64,000 nucleotides of DNA, taken from positions 1,307,001-1,371,000 of the forward strand of contig CANXME010000511.1 in NCBI GenBank assembly GCA_948144175.1, in the 5' to 3' direction. Positions 10,901-22,900 of this stretch are shown piece after piece. This stretch comes from Closterium sp. NIES-65. Lineage: Eukaryota; Streptophyta; Zygnematophyceae; Desmidiales; Closteriaceae. A model generated the notes under the pieces. The model did no database searches and had not been told where the DNA came from. It was given only the letters and a program-made list of their open reading frames with translations. Position 1 is the first letter of the stretch; the number at the start of each line of letters is the position of its first letter. Made by a program: the position numbers and the translations under genes.

Positions 10901-13900
10901 TTCCAAAACTGCTGCTGTAGCAGGGCAGGGGTAACTATCCGTGAGTGGAATGAGGGGGCTGTTAGAAGTGTTGCTGATGCACCAACAGATGTTGTGAAAT
11001 GTGCTTTTGCTCACAACATCTTTAAAATTGAAGCGCTTATTATTATCGAACAGAAGAAGTGAGAAACAATCTGGCCAAAATGCTGGGAGGGGGTGGGCCC
11101 TTAAGCTCATGACAACTTTGAAGTTATGTGTAGACGAATTCACAAAATGACCTCCCAACAGAGCTCATGCTACTTACCAGCCAGCCCAACCAGCTTGCAT
11201 TCTTGCACTCATCTGGTTTCCACCATCCCCCACAACTCCCACTAGCACGAATGTCCGCACGTGGGGGCCTAATCGGAAAAGGGACTACCTTCACATTTCT
11301 GTGCATGAATAATCACACAGAAAATCATCCCGCTTTCAACATCCTTAAACCACCCCTGCGAAAACGTTTTCCCTGCCCAAGAAAAAGGTTCTTACTGCTC
11401 GGAAATGCATATCCTGAATTCCGGCTCTATCTGTATAGCACATGCAAGCTAGCGTAAATACACACGCTTAGCATAAGCTCAACTCGTATATTCCAACCCG
11501 GTCTTCCCCGGTCCAGAGATTGGCCTGGCCAGGCCCAACTATAAAAAGAGAGAGTCGTGCCCGCCAGGAGGGTCCGGCTTCTACCGATGGCCCGCCAGGA
11601 GGGCCGGGCTACACCAGCATGAGCAACACGGGTCGATTCGTCCCAACCCGTCCCAATCCAGGCGGACCTTAGGGTGGGTATGACGAGTCGGGTCTGGTCG
11701 ACTTGTCCTTGTGTCAGGACCTCTGGCGAGTCGACCCGGCCCGGGCTAGACTTGGGTCGGACCAGCTGTGACCGAGGGCGGGTCCGGTCGGCCGGATAGT
11801 GTATCAGGTCGTTGTCCCATTAATTGCATAATATCTGCGAGGATTGGTGACTTTGCCCACAGATCCATGCAGATCCACGATTTCGACCACCAATCTGTGC
11901 AAATCGGGCGCGAATCAACCGGCCATGGTTGCAGATCGATGACTTCAATCGCTGCGTGGGGCACATATTGACCACTAATCCGTGCAGTCCGGCGCATGGA
12001 TAATTACCTGGCATTTACCCTGGCATTTACCCTTCTGCCCTATTGCACCCTTTCCCTCCTGTTCCCTCTTCCCCCTTTCCCTCGTCAGCCTTTCTTCCCC
12101 TGCCCTGCGTGGACACGGGCGAGTCACGCGGGAAAAAAACGTTGGGCTGGTTCGCCCGACCGGTTTTCACATGCGAAGGCCCGTAACCAAGTCAGGACGT
12201 TTCGTCCCAATCCCGTCATTATACGAACTCAAAACTCAAATTCGGGACACGGGTCAACTTGACCTAACGGAACAGGCTGACCAACTACACCGAGGTCGGC
12301 TTTTTCAGACCTGCGACCTATCCTTGCCAACTAGCCAGGTCGAGTCAGGTCAACCCACCCGTTCGGGTCGGATGCTCAAGTCTAGGCTAGACCTAGGGTT
12401 GAGCAAAAAGCGGACTCAAGAATTGTTCAAATAGAACAATTCTTGGGATGACGCTGTTTGAGTGTTCGTCTGTAGGGGTCGAACATAGTCCTGCTAGACC
12501 CGAACTTACACCTGTTTCAGTCGTGAAGGTTCAAGTTCGACTAGGCATGAGTAGGCATGAGCAGGGTATGGAACTGGATCGGTTCGGTTTTATAGCCTCG
12601 AATTGAGCTCCAACGCTCTGGTTATTGGCCTATATTTGAACCGGTTTGCTTCGGCACTGGTCGGCTAGTTGTTGCTAGCGAATCGCCGCCCACAAATCAC
12701 GGTTCTGTTCGGGTAGAAACGGTTAGAACCGAACCGCAATTCGTTTTATAGCTCATGCATTGCCATGAGCAATGGGTCAATCTGTCCCAACCCAATCTGT
12801 GCAGAAGGATTGACGTCACGTCACATGCCACAAAAGCAAGTGTTAGGCGATTGTGTGCCACACGCAAGTTGACTTTTGAGTCGACTCAAAAGTCAGAAGG
12901 ATTGACGTCACATGCCACAAAAGCAAGTGTTAGGCGATTGTGTGCCACAGGCAGAGGTGTCAGGTGGGCATGTGAGGTTAGTGCCAGGGATGTCGCTGCG
13001 GTAACACGGGCAGATGAAAATGCGAAAATCATCGGCACAGCTGCACAGACATTTATTTCAAGTTCAACCAGAATAGTGGAAGGCTAATTGGTTATGAAGG
13101 TGGAAATAAAGGAGAAAGGCATGGGGATGGTGGCTAGGAGGGGCATGGGGACTTTGACAGCACACCCAAGAACTTGCAAAGCACTGCTACTCCTGCAAGA
13201 GTGCTTTGTTTGGTCCAGCCATATGCTTTCAATGCAGCATCAGATCAGCCTATCCCACACTGCTCGCAAGTTCGTTTCGGGATTGGGACATGCACAAGTG
13301 TACTTACAAGTACTGCAATGAACTTCGGTTTCCAATAGTTGCTGGAATGTACCCATTAAAATTATTAGAAGCGAGATTTCTGGTCACAGGGGAGGAAAGC
13401 ATGGTAGTAAACCCTGTTAGCCTCGTGCGTGCAGCAACACAGCGATGTGCATCAACCGATCCACATGAAAGCGTGAACCCATCTGTTCAGCGCTGCATGC
13501 AACCATCTGGTGAGAATATAGATGAAGACATCATAGAAGCACAGATGGCAGGATGGTACAACAGGATTGGAAAATAACTCAAGAGGCAACGCATAGAGAT
13601 TATGTACACTTCAAATAGGGATGAGCAAAATCCCGAACGCCTGTTCGGTTCGCCTCGAACATGTTCGAGGCGAACCGAACAGGCATTTTTTTTTGCCTAA
13701 ATCGTTCGAGGCGAACATGTTCGGTGTTCGGCTGAACATGTTCGCCGTTCGCCATTGATTTTTGGCTAAGGGAATTCGAACACGAACGCGTTCGTGTTCG
13801 AATTGGGTGCCCCGCGAACACAAAAGTGTTTGCGTCAAAATTGGCCGCGACCAGTTTTAGGTCGCGGCCGTGAGTTTGAGCTCATTTCGTGAGCTCAAAC

Positions 13901-16900
13901 TCAAAACGCCTTTAGCGCTTAGCCCTCTCTCACACAACCGCCCTAGCCTTGCGGTTTTACTAGCCATCGCACACCTTACATCGTTCATCTAGACGGACAT
14001 TAGGGTTAGGGTAGTTCGCAGTGTAGGGTGTTTGTGTGAACATTAGTGTTGAGAAGCATAGGGATCAAGCACCAAGCGGTAAAGGTGTCAAGTTGTAGAG
14101 ACGGCGTTTCACAATATTACCACTGTGACTATATCGAATTTTCCCTTTGGCGAACTCGAACATGTTCGAGTCAAACATGTTCGAGTTCGCCTGCTGCAAC
14201 AATTCGTTCGCCCCCTAGGGCGAACGGCGAACACCTGTTTTCGCCCAAATAGTTCGCCGAACCGAACAGTGTTCGGTTCGGTATAAGTCGATGTTCGATA
14301 GGGGGCGAACACGAACATGTTCGAGTTCGCCCTCTGCTCATCCCTAACTTCAAAATTGCAACTGCGGTGACAAGCCTGTGTTGAGGACTGAGCTGAGGCA
14401 CAGGGAAAATAACAGGTTGGTACAACAGGACTGGGACGTAACTCAAGAGCCACACACAACTTGTGGAACTGATTGCTGGAGGGCGCGGTGCAGGCTAGGC
14501 ACATGAGAGCGTGGAGCAGGCTTGGCACATGAGAGCGTGGAGCAGGCTTGGCGTATGAGCGAATAGTGCAGGCTTGGCACATGAGCGCGTTGTGCAGGCT
14601 TGGCACATGAGAGCATGGTGCAGGCTTGGCGCATGAGCGAATAGTGCAGGCTTGGCACATGAGAGTGCGGTGCAGGCTTGGCACATGAGCGAATAGTGCA
14701 GGCTTGGCGCATGAGCGAATAGTGCAGGCTTGGCACATGAGAGTGCGGTGCAGGCTTGGCACATGAGCGAATAGTGCAGGCTTGGCACATGAGAGTGCGG
14801 TGCAGGCTTGGCACATGAGAGCATGGAGCAGGCTTGGCGCGTGAGAGCGCGGTGCAGGCTTGGCACATGAGAGCTTGGTGCAGGCTTGGCGCATGAGAGT
14901 GCGGTGCAGGCTTGGCACATGAGCGGATAGTGCAGGCTTGGTACATGAGAGTGCGGTGCAGGCTTGGCACATGAGCGCGCTGTGCAGGCATGGGACATGA
15001 GAGTACAGTGCAGCATTAACTAGGCACATAAGGGATGGGTCTAGAGATTTACAGATAAACGAGGCGATTACGGGGGACGTCGTCGAAGACGCAGTCTATG
15101 GGGCCACTGAGGGAATTGGATGAGAGATTTCTGTGCATTGTGTGTTGTGGGTTGGAAAATATGAAGAGATAAGAATAGTGAGCATTGCAGCCTAAGGGGG
15201 TGTGCTGAGTCGAGATTCCAACAGGTGTGGAGCCCTGTTGGGAGCACGGAGGAGAACGAGCCGCATTCACTGGAAGTAGGGAGGGTGGAGGGGGGCGGAG
15301 GGGGATGTGAGTAGCTGGAACGAATTAAGCATGAGCGGAAATTCGAGCCGGGGGCTCGGCTGGTCCAATCGATGAGCCGAAGCTTTTCAGAATTCCAGCT
15401 TGTCGGCTCGGCACTGCATTTGCGTTTTTGGAATCCCGGCACCGACGACGCCCCTCCCGGCTCGTCAGATTCACTCAGCAAAATGTCCGTGCGAATATAC
15501 TGCTACTCTAAAAGGGTGGACAGAACCTTTTTTTCTTTTCAAGTTTGCATCCCTCGCAGCTAGGCATAAAAAAATGGCAAACACAAAATTCTTTGTGTTA
15601 GCCTTGTCTCAAAGACATATTCAGTGAACGAACATTTGTGTTCGCCCGAACACTTCCAGAAAGGGAGGTGTTCAGCTATTCGGGTGTTCGGCCAGAAAAG
15701 GTATTGATTGTGTTTATGAACAAATTCTTTGGGCCAATACTTGTTGGGAGACACAACCAAAGTTTAAATCACAGACTATTACTAGTGTAAACAAAACAAC
15801 CTTGAAGTGCCTAAACAACAACAACTCTCATTTAAGCATGAGTAGGTTGTTCAGAAAGCTGAGATGTCAAAACGCCAAGTTGGGCCAGCCTGGCCCGCAT
15901 CGTTGGTCTGGTTGTTGGACGCAAGACGCAAGTGACAAGGCTTTTTGTTTGTTTTTTTTTTACTTGACCACAACAAAGGCATTACAAATGGACGTAAGAA
16001 ACGATACATAAAAATAGAGCTGGAATATTACAGTCAAAATGAAAATTAGCATCGGGTTGACCCTGGGCTATACATGAGCATCAGGTCAACCAAACCTCGC
16101 CCAAGGCGGTTATGGGTCGAATTTGACCCAGTAACATAAGCCCAGGTCGGGTCAGAGATCCTGGTAAGTTAACCCGGGTTGACACGACCCGACCCGACCC
16201 GGAACCCGGCTGGCACGCCCAGGTCGGGTCGGGCCGGGCCAGTTGACCATACCTAGTTGCCACAGACCAACCCTTGAGCAATGTCGACCAGCCCAATGTG
16301 AGAATCCAGCCCTCACCTCCTCTTGAAATCGTTGTTGTTTATTGGACCTTTTCTTGTGGGTTGTGTAATGCTTCATACCAATCTAGTGCTCGAGTCGAAC
16401 CAACAGCGATGTGGTTCAACTAGGTGGAAATAACAGTTCATGGTGGTTCAAAGCGGCTCTGCTCTGCATTGATAGACAAATTGAATCAAATGGTTGGACC
16501 CAAACATGTACATGTTCAAGTCGAACTCTACTTGGGAGAATCAAAAGGAAGCTCGGTGCATAATTCAATCCTACCCGTGTTTGTGGGGTTGGGACGGAAG
16601 AAGTGAGGACATGAGAACAGCGGGCATGGGAGGAGAGGGACAGCAAGCACGTGGTTGATGCAATAGGGGGATGATGAGACGAGCATGGTGGGAGGCAGGC
16701 ACAAGTAAAAGCTGCATTGCTGAGTGAGCCAAGTGTCTGGACTTCATACAGCCAAGTGAGCAAAGAAAGCTTGGAGATGCTGTTGGGAATGGAGCCCATC
16801 AAATTGTTGGTTGCAAGACCCCTGTGTGAGTGTGGTGTGGGATGGGGAGGAAGAAGTGAGGAGATGAGAATAGGGGGCATGGACTGAAGGCGGGCATGAG

Positions 16901-19900
16901 TAATAACCAGATCACAGTTCGGTTCATGTTCAACTCAAGTGGCCAAACCGGTTCATGTTTCAAAGTGCGTCGGATTGCGCGTTGAACCTGGGACTAGGCT
17001 AGGGATGAGCACGGGTCGAGCCCAAGTTGGCCCGGGTCGGGCCGGCACAGTGTGAGTGTCGGCCTGCGGCCCAGACAAATGTGACGAGCCGAGGATGGCC
17101 CGGGTGTGAAAATTAGGCATTAGCAACCGATCCGACCCGATTTGGCTGGGCCAAGCGGACCTCCGCCGTGGGTAGGGTCGGGTCAGGCCAGGCCGGGCCA
17201 TGGTTTTAAAATCCCAGACCCGATTTGGGGATACAAGGCCTGTTTTGAGACGTCTCAAAACACTCCTTCTTTCAACCGATTTGGGGATACAAGGCCGGGT
17301 TTTACCTGACCCGACCTCGGGTCGGCCCGACCCAACCACGGGTTGGGTACAGGAAACCAGCTTTTGCCCGCGCTCTGTGCAAGTCGCCACTTTCGTTCGC
17401 CGATCCGCCGAGTCGCTGAAATCCAATCAACACTAAGATAGTCAGGTCCGTCCGTCACATGTCAGCGCCAACCACATTACACAGGCAGGTCCGTCCAGGG
17501 ATGGATCAGAAGGGTTATGTTATGTGGCTGACCACGATTCTAGTAAAACTCATGGCCACCCTAGCTCATGACGATCCCGCCAGGCTTAAGATGAGCCTCC
17601 CCAGCTCGTCACCTATTGGACGAGCCACGATCCGACCTAGCCATATTCCCGCATCGTGACGAATCGGCCATTGGCGACCACTTTTAGACAGTGGTCGGGG
17701 CTGGCTCGTCACGAGCCGGGCACTGGCCGGCCATCGCTCATGTCTACCCGAAGGAGCCGACCCAGCCCGGCCAAAAATCAGGCAGGGCCAGGCTAGCCTG
17801 TGGCCCTAAACTTGCTCGTCCCTCGCCATTCACTTTCCTAATACCCTATCCGTGTTTTCTGACTTGCGTGTGACATCTAGGTAATGTAACTTTGGGTATT
17901 AGAGTTAATGTGATATTTGATCATGTCCGTGCTCATCACCAATTATACACGAGGTGCTTCATACAGTTGAGTAAGCAGATCAAGCTTGGAGATGCTGTCG
18001 GGAATGGGGCCCGTCAGATTGTTTCTTGCAAGAGACCTGTGTGTGTGGTGTGGGTTAAGGTGGAAGTGTCACAACTTAGGCTTAGAAGTGATACATTAGT
18101 AACGAGCTTGAAGCTCTTTAAGTACATCCAAGAAGGATAGGGAATGGATGGGGAAGGGAATCGGGGGTAATCCCTAGGGATTGGGGGTAATCTCAAGGCA
18201 ATCTCCAATTGGTGGGTTGGAGATTGCTTGGAGATTACATTTGGGTTAGGGTTGAGCAAAAACACGAACACCTGTTCGGTTCGCCTCGAACTTTGGCTTA
18301 AAATGTTCGCCGAACAGTGTTCGATGTTCGCCCGAACACGTTCGTGTTCGGGCCGCTGCTGCAATTTGCCCGCGACGAACACGAACAGTGTTCGAGGTTC
18401 GCCCGAACACGCCTTCACAGGCGAACGGCGAACACCATTTTTTGCTCAAAGTGTTCGCCGAACCGAACAGTGTTCGGTTCGGCAAACGAAGGTGTTCGTG
18501 TAGGGGCGAACACGAACACGTTCGTGTTCGCCACTTGCTCATCCCTAATTTGGGTTTGGTTGGGATGTAGGTGTACACCCAACCAAACACAAAGTGCAAA
18601 CTACACTACTCTAGGATATAGAAAATATAAAGTACAAAGTGTGAGATTGAGGGCTAACACTAACAGGAAGGAGGAGATGAGAAAAGTGGGCATGGACTGA
18701 GGGACAACAAGCACACACGGTCGAACAAATTTGGGGATGAGATGAGTTCTTTGAGAGGCATGCCTGAAAAGAAATTGAATTGCAGTTCGTTTTGAGGCAA
18801 ACAGTTTCTGTCGACTCCAATTGGCCAAACTGGTTCGACGAGTTTGTGGTTCTCGTCGAACCTGGACCTGAGAGGGGGAGAGCCCGGAAGAGGAGTTGCA
18901 GGGTATCAAGCCTGTCTTGGCTGCCGATTGCGTGGCCATATACATTTGAATTACCCAAAACTCCTTGCTATGAGACTTCGAGACTTACTTGCTTGCATGT
19001 GACATCTAGGCTATGAGACTTCGGTCATGTTCGTGCTTATCACCAGGCTTGAACGAGGTGCTTCATACAGATAAGCGAGCAGAGAAAGGTTGGAGATGTT
19101 GTTGGGAATGGAGCCCGTCAAGCTGTTGTTTGCAAGAGACCTGTGTGTGCGTCGTGTGGGTTGGGGCAGAAGTGAGGAGGCATAGGGAGCATGGAATGAG
19201 AATAGTGGGCATGGACGGAGGAGATGAGAATAGGGGGCATGGATGAAGGGACAGCAAGCACACAGTTGTTGACCCGACTGGGGGATGAGTCGAGCATGGA
19301 GTGGTGCATGCATGAGTGAAAGTTGAATTGCAGTTCGGTTTGAGGCGACCGAGTTCATGTTAGGTTCAGTTGGCCAAACCCAGTTTGACAAGTTTGCGGT
19401 TCTCATCAATTCTGGGCCTTGGAGGGTAGGGGTCGGCAAGAGGAGTTGCGGGGTATTCAGCCTGGCTTAGCTGCCAATCACGTTGCCATATACTTTTTAT
19501 TTCCCATAAGTCCTTGTTTTCTTGCTTGCGTGTGACATATAACTTATGCGGCTATGGATTTCTTCTCAGGGTTTTAGAGTTCATGTGGTCTGTGTTCATG
19601 CATGTGTTGGAAGGAAGAACTCCATCTCTTAGTACAGGTACGAAGCACATGTCTCCGGCCTCCAGCCTGCCCTCTCTTGTCCCACCCTCTGTACTGATGA
19701 ATCTCTCTTTTTCTACACCGTCCTCTCCTCATGTGGTCCTCTGCCCTAAACTGAACATGGCTTAGGTTCAATCGCGCCTTCACCACAGCCAAGTCCTTTT
19801 CTTTGTACTCTCACCTAACTAACGTATCTTTTTCACCCTTTTGCCATCCATGGCCCCTAAGCGCTTCATCTTAACATGATAATCAAAGCCAACTCCGAGG

Positions 19901-22900
19901 CATGTTCTATATGTCATCACCTACATCTCCTATGCGTGTAGCAAGGCCGGTCGCACATCGGTCCTTAGCCAGTCACTCGCCTCCTCTTTCTACTCTCCCG
20001 TCCTTCCTACCTACCCGTGGGCCCTTCCTACCCGGTCGTGGGTCCTTCCTATCCTTATTTCTTCTCCCTTTGTCTGACCGGCAGCATACGTTTCAACATT
20101 TGCGAAAAAAAAATTGGGTGGAGGACAATTTTCAACATATCTGGCGATGTTTTCCGGTGACTCCAATTTCCATTCGACAGATCTGGTGATTTCGTTTAGT
20201 TTCGACAGATCTCTCATATTTCTTCATCAGCCCGAGTATGTTCTAGACAACATACAAAATCACATATTACAACACAATCGTACATTAAGTTTCTGCTCAA
20301 AGGGAATGTTGACTCACTTCTGACTCCAGGGTCTCCTGACTTGCCACGAGTCAGACCCGACTCGCGCTGTTCTTCCGAGCCACGAGTCGGGCTGAGTCGA
20401 TTTTCGACTCGACCCTGATTCTTCTCGGGTCAGGACTGACTCGACTCGACTCGAGCACATGCTCATGACTATCTAGAGTTTAAGGTAGTTTAGTATTTAG
20501 GATTTTGTTGCTAATATAATGAGTTTCAGGAAGATTTGTGTAGATTGTGGTTATACGGTACAGCCTTCGCAACATATTTTGCATGAGATTCTTACAGAAA
20601 ATCTAGTCTTCTCAGAAATGCGATGCTATCAGGAATTGAGCCATCCAATGCGTTCCTTCTTAAAGATCTGTGGAGTGGGGTGAGTCATAGGTGTGAGAAC
20701 TTAGGCTTAGAAGCGATGCATTAGTAATGAGCTTGAAGCTCTTTAAGTACATCCAAGAAGGGGAGGGAATGGATGGGGAAGGGAATCGGGGGCGATCCCT
20801 AGGGATTGGGGGTAATCCCAAGGCAATCTCCAATTGGTGGGTTGGAGATTGCTTGGAGATTACATTTGGGTTTGGTTGGGATGTAGGTGTACACCCAACC
20901 AAACACAATGTGCAAACTACACTACCCTAGGATATAGAAAATACAAAGTACAAAGTGTGAGATTGAAGGCTAACACTAACAATAGGGAGTGAAGAGATGA
21001 GAAAAGTGGGCATGGCTGGAGAGAGGTCAACCACAAACTCACGACACAATGGGAGATGGGACGAGCATGGTGGGATTGTTCGATTTGGTGGAGTGAGGTC
21101 AACGACCTGCATTGGGACGCAAACTGCAACTTAACGCAGCGCTAGCTGGTAGACATGATCAGTTCAGAAAAACAAACTCCGGTTCAGTTCAATCGAACCA
21201 GTTCAAGTATGCTCGCCCAACGTTTTTTTTTTTAAGAAAGCATTCGACTCGCATGTCTACTGGTTCGGGTGGAACCGGTTCGGTTGTTCAAGTAGGGGGG
21301 GTGCCAAACCAAGTCGATCCGAACCTGAAATCTCTTATCTGCCTTTTAGTCGATCTGAACCAATGGTAGTTCGAGTTGAATCTATGAAGGATCGATTACA
21401 CAGGTCAAAAACTTGAACTTAGGCCCGACGACCCTTGTCTGATTGACCTGAACCGAACTGAACCGGTCCGTTCAACCTGGTGGCCGCTTCCGGTTCCACC
21501 TGAACCGGTTCGAGTTCGGGTTTAGCTCATGTCTACCAGCTGATGGCAGGAGCGGGGGAAGGTGGGGCTATGTACTGTAAAAAAAGAGGAGGAAGGATAC
21601 CGACGAGGATGGTGGCTGGCTGGAGGGTGCTACAGGGGACAAGGGAGAGGTGGGGAGGGGAATGCAGATGTGTGCACAGTTTAAGCGACTGCTAGGGATG
21701 AGCAAAAAAACGAACACCTGGTCGGTTCGCCTCGAACGTGTTATTTTTGCTTAAAGTGTTCGCCAAACAGTGTTCGAGGTTCGTCCGAACACATTCGTGT
21801 TCGGGCCGCTGCTGCAATTTGCCCCGCGACGAACACGAACGTGTTCGAAGTTCGCTCGAACGCGCCTTCACGGGCGAACGGCGAACACCTGTTTTTTGCT
21901 TAAAGTGTTCGCCGAACCGAACAGTGTTCGTCGAACCGAACAGTGTTCGGTTCGGGAAACGGATGTGTTCGTGTAGGGGCGAACACGAACATGTTCGTGT
22001 TTGCCCCTTGCTCATCCCTAGCGAGTGCAGAAGTTCAGAATGAGCCAATATATTGCTAGAAACGTCGAGGGCAGTGCTCTAGCTTGAAAACATGAAATCT
22101 CGGTGGAATTTGTTCAGAATGCACACGTATGTCCAAGATTCACCATATGACAGGGGGTTGAGCGACAACTCGACCCTACTCGGACCCGAACAAGCCCGGT
22201 CTGCTTGACCCAAGGTGGGTACCAGTCGGGTCGGATACGAATCGGGTCGGGCCGGTACCCCAGGGGAGCCGACCCGGCCCGGGCTTATAGGGTCGGGTCA
22301 GCTGTGACCCTAGGGTGGGTCGGGTCGACCCGAAGTTGGTTCGGGTCGAACCACCCACCAATAAAACTACTGTCTGTGTGGATCGAGGGATTTTCCCTGT
22401 CGATCTGCGTGGACCAGCGCTTTCTCACCCACCTCACCATCCTGAAGCTCAGGTCAGCCATTTGTGATCACCAAGCCAGCGTCGATGGTGGGGGGGGGGG
22501 AGGAAATGCCCTATTACCGCTTTTCCCTCAAAAACACATGAAGGGCAGTGGAAGGTGGAATATGCAGAATTTTTGTTTGCTTGCTCTGTAAAGCAATGGC
22601 AAAGGCAAAGGCTTCAAGAACAATCTCACAACAAAAACAGCTCTATCCTAGCAACCAGCCAACTCGAAGCAGCTTACAGATAGGTCAGATTGGTGAGCTT
22701 TCCAATTGCAGCTGGAATAGATCCGGTGAGCTGATTCTCCGTCACATTTCTGGCCACAAGGGATGGAGAAGGACGTGAATACTGCCCAGCTCATTGACAA
22801 CTCATCTCCACGGAGATTGGGCATGATCACTGCTTTGTAGCATTTCGATAATGTGCCTCATAATATCAAGAGAAAACTGAACAAGTGTTTAGCCCCACAC

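Noticed and set aside
11124..11306. A possible extra LRR N-terminal cap exon (CGGWWKPDECK) that might start a second gene
   Set aside because: The Cys-Trp pattern is suggestive, but its donor phase does not fit the next LRR exon and no signal-peptide exon is nearby.
12397..12440. TAGGGTTGAGCAAAA as the start of another hAT-like element
   Set aside because: No matching right end or 8-bp duplication was found downstream, so only a lone terminus can be claimed.
14109..15029. Long minus-strand open frame rich in His, Cys, Ala and Pro
   Set aside because: It is entirely the 26-bp minisatellite plus hAT-like sequence. All three frames stay open because the unit lacks stops; there is no family resemblance.
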